NCBI RefSeq assembly: GCF_032461945.1
Contig: NZ_JAWCUD010000006.1
Location: forward strand, 62,001 to 126,000
DNA from: Paenibacillus_E violae
GTDB taxonomy: Bacteria > Bacillota > Bacilli > Paenibacillales > NBRC-103111
Direction of reading: 5' to 3'
Length of the DNA stretch: 64,000 bases
Under the pieces are notes generated by a model that saw only the letters and a program-made list of their open reading frames with translations, made no database searches and had not been told where the DNA came from. This document shows positions 60,072 through 64,000 of this stretch, one piece after another (the first letter of the stretch is position 1; every line of letters begins with the position of its first letter). Made by a program: the position numbers and the translations under genes.

Positions 60072-62153
60072 GTGATGAAACCATCCATAATGGATGATCC
60101 AAAGAAAAAAGAAATCACGAAGAAGCGGCATTTTTCGTTTCGAATCAATATCTTTTTCTTTATAACGTTCTTATTGTTTTCCGTACTTATCGTGCGTTTG
60201 GCCATTTTACAATTCGTACAAGCCAAAGATTTGAAGGCGGCAGAGAATACGAATACGAATCAGACGAATAAAATTGCACCGATCCGCGGCAACATTTATG
60301 ATTCTACGAAATCACCTCTTGCCTATACCATCCCAGTGCAGTCCCTATTTTTCCGGATCGAGCCTTCTCAGCAGGATAAAGATGAAGTCATTCGCATGGC
60401 GAACAAGCTGAAGACTGACGTTTTTGATAAATACGGCAAACCGGATTCCAAGAAGCTGGAGCCCGCGGATATCGTGCTTGCCATGGATTTGGGTTATGAC
60501 ATTAATAAAAACAAAGTAAAAGACCCGAGCTATTACTGGGTTCCGCGTAAAATCAAAACAGATTTGTCCAAAGAAGAAATCGCGTATTTATTAGAGCACC
60601 GGGATGAGTTCAAGTGGCTGGAAGTGACCGAAGAAAGCATCCGTACTTACGAATTGGACGATATGGATACGGACGGATCGCCGTCGACCATCGCTCCGCA
60701 ATTGATTGGCTACCTCAAAAGCTATTCGACGGAAAAAGCCAAAGAGATGTACCAAGACAATGAAAACAGCAAGGAATATCTTGATACCGAAAATGTCGGC
60801 TTCGATGGCATCGAGAGGATGTATCAGGATGAGCTTCGCGGGAAAAATGGTTATAAAATTTACCCCGTTAATGCTGCCATGAAAATTATCGGCCGCGCAA
60901 CAGTAACGAAGCCGACCAAAGGTAACAATTTGTATCTGTCGATCAACAAAGATATTCAGAAAACGGCGGAGAAGGCGATCGCCGATCAGATTGCTTTTCT
61001 ACATACACCGTACGCGCGGAATGATGCCTTTATCAAATACGGGGCGAATGCGCAGGCCGGTTATGCGGTAGCAATGGAAGTAGACACGGGGCGCGTCGTT
61101 ACGATGGCTAACTACCCGGACTACAATTCGAATGAATGGACGGGCGGAATTTCGCAAGCAACATTGGACGAAGTTGGCTCCTATATTGCGAATGGTTCGA
61201 TTACAACCGCGTACCCGAAATACACAGATAAAGAGCGTCCGAAACATCCGTCTTCGATTGTTTTCATGGGTTCCACGATCAAACCATTGTCCGTCCTGAT
61301 TGGTTTAACGGAGAAATTAATTACGCCTTCCAATCAATACTATTACGATTCAGGTACCTTCACGTTCGGTAAGGCGAATTCGACAAGTTCGATTTCTAAC
61401 TCAGGGAGAACGGCATATGGCAACTTGGATGCCTCCAGCTCCATCGAGCACTCGTCCAATACGTACATGTCGGCCAAAGTCGGTATTCCATTTTATCAGA
61501 AATACGGCGGTGAAAATGCTGCCGTAACTGACAAATGGGCGGAATATTTGGCGAAGTTCGGCATAGGCGTCAAGACGGGAAGCGGCTTGCCTGGCGAAAA
61601 TGCCGGTTCGAATGACTTTGCCAAGAACGCCAAAAAAGACAGTTATCAATCTGCCATGGTTTATGCCTCATGGGGGCAGAATGAGAAAACAACAACGCTG
61701 CAGCTCGCGCAGTTCGCCGCAACCCTAGGCAGCCGCGGCAAACGGATGAAGCCGTTGTTCGTTGACGAGATTCGAAGCTTTGAAGGTGAACTAGTTAAAA
61801 AGGTAGAGCCGGAAGTGCTGGAAGATAATACCGCTATGTTCGCCAAAGGGGATTGGAACACTATCATCCATGGGATGAAGAGTGGCGCGGAAGGCATTGA
61901 GGAGCTGCCTTATAATGTGGCTCGGAAGACAGGGACTTCGACACAAGCCGTTTCAGGCGGAACGATCGATAACGCCGTGTTCATCGCCTTCGCACCGGTC
62001 GAGAATCCGAAGCTTGCTGTGGCGGTCGTCGTGCCGGAAGGCGGCTACGGGCGCTATGGCGCATCCCCGATTGCGGCAAAAATCTTTCAAGCTTACGATG
62101 CAGCCAACGAAGGCATATTGACCAAGCTTGGCGGCGGGAAGAGGCCTTGGTAG
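60072..62153 (+). CDS. Class B penicillin-binding protein (transpeptidase)
   Basis: 693 residues. One N-terminal membrane anchor precedes a PBP dimerisation domain with the IRGNIYDSTKSPLAYTIP strand. The transpeptidase motifs are SxxK as GSTIKPLS (Ser near 401), SxN as SSNT, and KTG in ARKTGTSTQA (Lys near 619). It cross-links peptidoglycan outside the membrane. The start is GTG at 60072 or ATG at 60075, behind AGGATCTGAG. A tandem paralogue follows. Confidence 0.92.
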   Translation: MMKPSIMDDPKKKEITKKRHFSFRINIFFFITFLLFSVLIVRLAILQFVQAKDLKAAENTNTNQTNKIAPIRGNIYDSTKSPLAYTIPVQSLFFRIEPSQQDKDEVIRMANKLKTDVFDKYGKPDSKKLEPADIVLAMDLGYDINKNKVKDPSYYWVPRKIKTDLSKEEIAYLLEHRDEFKWLEVTEESIRTYELDDMDTDGSPSTIAPQLIGYLKSYSTEKAKEMYQDNENSKEYLDTENVGFDGIERMYQDELRGKNGYKIYPVNAAMKIIGRATVTKPTKGNNLYLSINKDIQKTAEKAIADQIAFLHTPYARNDAFIKYGANAQAGYAVAMEVDTGRVVTMANYPDYNSNEWTGGISQATLDEVGSYIANGSITTAYPKYTDKERPKHPSSIVFMGSTIKPLSVLIGLTEKLITPSNQYYYDSGTFTFGKANSTSSISNSGRTAYGNLDASSSIEHSSNTYMSAKVGIPFYQKYGGENAAVTDKWAEYLAKFGIGVKTGSGLPGENAGSNDFAKNAKKDSYQSAMVYASWGQNEKTTTLQLAQFAATLGSRGKRMKPLFVDEIRSFEGELVKKVEPEVLEDNTAMFAKGDWNTIIHGMKSGAEGIEELPYNVARKTGTSTQAVSGGTIDNAVFIAFAPVENPKLAVAVVVPEGGYGRYGASPIAAKIFQAYDAANEGILTKLGGGKRPW

Positions 62154-62167
62154 AAGCAGAAGCGAAT

Positions 62168-62214
62168 AAAAAACCTTCAAATCCACTTCATTAGTGGGTC
62201 TGAAGGTTTTTTTG
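62168..62214 (+). terminator. Terminator between the two PBP genes
   Basis: AAAAAACCTTCA (62168-62179) and TGAAGGTTTTTTT (62201-62213) form a stem with an inner CCAC/GTGG pair. It suggests that the two genes are transcribed separately. Confidence 0.88.
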
Positions 62215-62320
62215 TGGGCTTGTCTTGGGAATGAGCCGAGTTTTCCAAATTTTAGTGAACTTATTTCCAGGCCGCTGCGTCTGTTTCAGGATACATCCTG
62301 ACACAGAAGGGGGCTTTACA

Positions 62321-64000
62321 GTGATGAAATCGCCGATTACGGATGATCCGAGGAAAAAAGAGCTTGTTCAAAAGAGACATTTTTCGCTGCGGATCAATCT
62401 TTTTTTCTTTGTAACCTTTGTCTTATTTTCCATCCTGATCGTGCGATTGGCTATGCTGCAGTTTGTTGAAACGAAAATACATAAAGCCGCAGAGAATAGA
62501 AATGGCACACAAACGATACAAATTGCTCCCATTCGCGGGAACATCTACGACTCCTCGAAATCTCCGCTTGCGTATACCATTCCCATGCAATCCTTATTTT
62601 TTCGAATTGATCCCAGCGCGCAAAAGTTAGATGAATTAATTGCTATCGCGAATCGGCTGAAAGCGGATGTTTTCGACAAGTATGCCAAACCAAACTCAAA
62701 AAGTCCGACGCCGGAAGAAATCATTCTAGCCATGGACATTGGCTACGACTACCATAAGGTTGAAATCAAGAAACCAAGCTATTACTGGGTTCCACGAAGA
62801 ATTAAGGCGGATTTGTCCAGTGAAGAGATCGCCTACCTTTTAGAGCATCGCGATGAATTTAAATGGTTGGACGTAACGGAGGAAAGCATCCGCACCTATG
62901 AACTGGATGATGACGGCAACACGACCATTGCTACGCATTTAGTGGGGTATACGAACTCTTTTACCTCTCCGACAGCCAAAGAAATCTACAAAGACAGCCC
63001 TATGGTCCAGGAATATTTGAGCTCGGAAAATGTGGGATTCGATGGCATTGAACGCATGTATCAGGATGAGCTGCGCGGCAGAAACGGCAGGAAGACCTAC
63101 CCCGTGGACGCCGTTAACAAAATCATTGGGAGAGCCGAAGTCACGGCTCCCGTTAAAGGAAATAATTTATATTTGACCATACATAAAGATATCCAAAAAG
63201 CGACAGAACGAATGCTGGAGGAGCATATTCGCTATTTGCGCAGCCCGTCGCACGCCAATGATTTGTATATGAGTGTTGGGATGCAGGCAGCTTCCGGTTT
63301 TGCAGTGGCTATGGAGGTGGATACGGGACGGGTGGTTACGATGGCGAACTATCCGGATTACGATGCAAACGCCTGGACCGGCGGCATGTCGGCAAGCGTC
63401 TACAAAGAAATTGAAAGCTTTATTCCCAATGGCAGTATTCGAACGGCAAAAGCTAAGTATCCAGATGAAAAAGAAAATGCGAAACATCCATCATCCATTG
63501 TGTTCATGGGTTCCACGATTAAGCCTATGTCCGTGTTGATTGGGCTTAAGGAGAATTTTTTCAGCGGGTACGGCAATGTTTATTACGATACGGGGTCGTT
63601 CAGTTTTGGTAAAGGAGGCAACAGCACCATCACCAATTCGGGGAAAGCGGCTTACGGAGCGATGGACGCTGCTGGGGCGATTGAACACTCCTCTAATACG
63701 TTCATGTCTGAAAAAGTCGGGATTCCTTTCTGGGCCAAATACGGCAGAGAGAATCCGGAAGTGACAGCCAAATGGGCGGAATACATGGCGAAATTCGGAA
63801 TGGGCGTCAAAACAGGCAGCGGCCTTCCGGGCGAGCTTGCAGGATCGAACGATTTTATCAAAAATGCTGTGAAAGACAGTTATCAATCCGCTATGGTTTA
63901 TGCATCATGGGGACAAAACGAGAAAACGACAACCTTGCAGCTCGCTCAGTACACAGCTACTTTGGCTAGTCGGGGGAAGCGGATGAAGCCGCTATTCGTA
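62321..64000 (+). CDS. Second class B penicillin-binding protein (partial, tandem paralogue)
   Basis: 560 codons run to the window edge without a stop. GTG at 62321 is eight bases after GAAGGGGG; an ATG follows directly. The layout and motifs match the first copy: membrane anchor, IRGNIYDSSKSPLAYTIP, SxxK as GSTIKPMS (Ser near 398) and SSNT. KTG is beyond the end. The two copies differ throughout, so this is an old duplication. No frameshift is seen. Confidence 0.9.
   Translation, partial: MMKSPITDDPRKKELVQKRHFSLRINLFFFVTFVLFSILIVRLAMLQFVETKIHKAAENRNGTQTIQIAPIRGNIYDSSKSPLAYTIPMQSLFFRIDPSAQKLDELIAIANRLKADVFDKYAKPNSKSPTPEEIILAMDIGYDYHKVEIKKPSYYWVPRRIKADLSSEEIAYLLEHRDEFKWLDVTEESIRTYELDDDGNTTIATHLVGYTNSFTSPTAKEIYKDSPMVQEYLSSENVGFDGIERMYQDELRGRNGRKTYPVDAVNKIIGRAEVTAPVKGNNLYLTIHKDIQKATERMLEEHIRYLRSPSHANDLYMSVGMQAASGFAVAMEVDTGRVVTMANYPDYDANAWTGGMSASVYKEIESFIPNGSIRTAKAKYPDEKENAKHPSSIVFMGSTIKPMSVLIGLKENFFSGYGNVYYDTGSFSFGKGGNSTITNSGKAAYGAMDAAGAIEHSSNTFMSEKVGIPFWAKYGRENPEVTAKWAEYMAKFGMGVKTGSGLPGELAGSNDFIKNAVKDSYQSAMVYASWGQNEKTTTLQLAQYTATLASRGKRMKPLFV

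Noticed and set aside
1..64000. CRISPR arrays, tRNA or rRNA genes
   Set aside because: No regularly spaced direct repeats, cloverleaf-like stretches or rRNA-like conserved blocks were noticed on reading both strands; I could not run a search program.

Overview
The window looks like chromosomal DNA of an endospore-forming Gram-positive bacterium of the Paenibacillus type (Bacillota). The evidence is two alpha/beta-type small acid-soluble spore proteins with SigG-like promoters, GerQ, YunB, LytH and YlbJ. Further support comes from Bacillus-style gene neighbourhoods (yunB/lytH near lipA and yutD), a tryptophan T-box leader, strong Shine-Dalgarno sequences and compact Rho-independent terminators. 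I see no rRNA, tRNA, CRISPR array, prophage or plasmid functions. The species call is inference from gene content.

Layout. 0-3.2 kb: a TerC-family membrane protein, a small membrane peptide, an ECF sigma factor, a pentapeptide-repeat protein and a HAD nucleotidase. 3.2-9.4 kb: an Fbp/AfuA-type binding-protein transporter (ATPase, lipoprotein, fused permease) coupled to a beta-CASP-like metallo-hydrolase, divergent from a LysR regulator. 9.5-11.4 kb: an exported CYTH-like protein, then an IS1595-type transposase relative that has lost its catalytic residues but keeps a good promoter with two LexA-like boxes. 11.6-13.4 kb: sporulation genes yunB and lytH. 13.5-16.5 kb: nickel-pincer cofactor genes larE-larB-larC1, with larC2 on the opposite strand. 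16.7-24.9 kb: lipA, yutD, NAD kinase, a PilZ protein, glucan phosphorylase, ylbJ, a truncated globin and a DUF2225 protein. 25-30.5 kb: diguanylate cyclase, yycC, oligoendopeptidase F, a chemotaxis receptor and an unknown protein. 30.5-33.8 kb: a Fur-box-flanked siderophore uptake cluster without its ATPase. 33.9-43.3 kb: two SASP genes, RNase H, ilvD, a His-rich permease, T-box-trpS, yfhP, gerQ and a response regulator. 43.5-53.4 kb: divergent urea transporter (urtABCDE) and urease (ureABCFGD) operons sharing a promoter region with two perfect TnrA/GlnR boxes. 53.9-64 kb: heme O synthase, a Sco protein, TOPRIM protein, MFS transporter, envelope proteins, a HAD hydrolase and two tandem class B penicillin-binding proteins, the second cut by the window edge.

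How they fit together. Urea is imported by Urt and hydrolysed by urease under apparent nitrogen control. Nickel handling recurs: the urease chaperone UreG has a His-rich N terminus and no UreE is present, and LarC1 has a His-rich tail. The most unusual loci are the inactive transposase-derived gene with an apparent SOS promoter, and the split, inverted larC.
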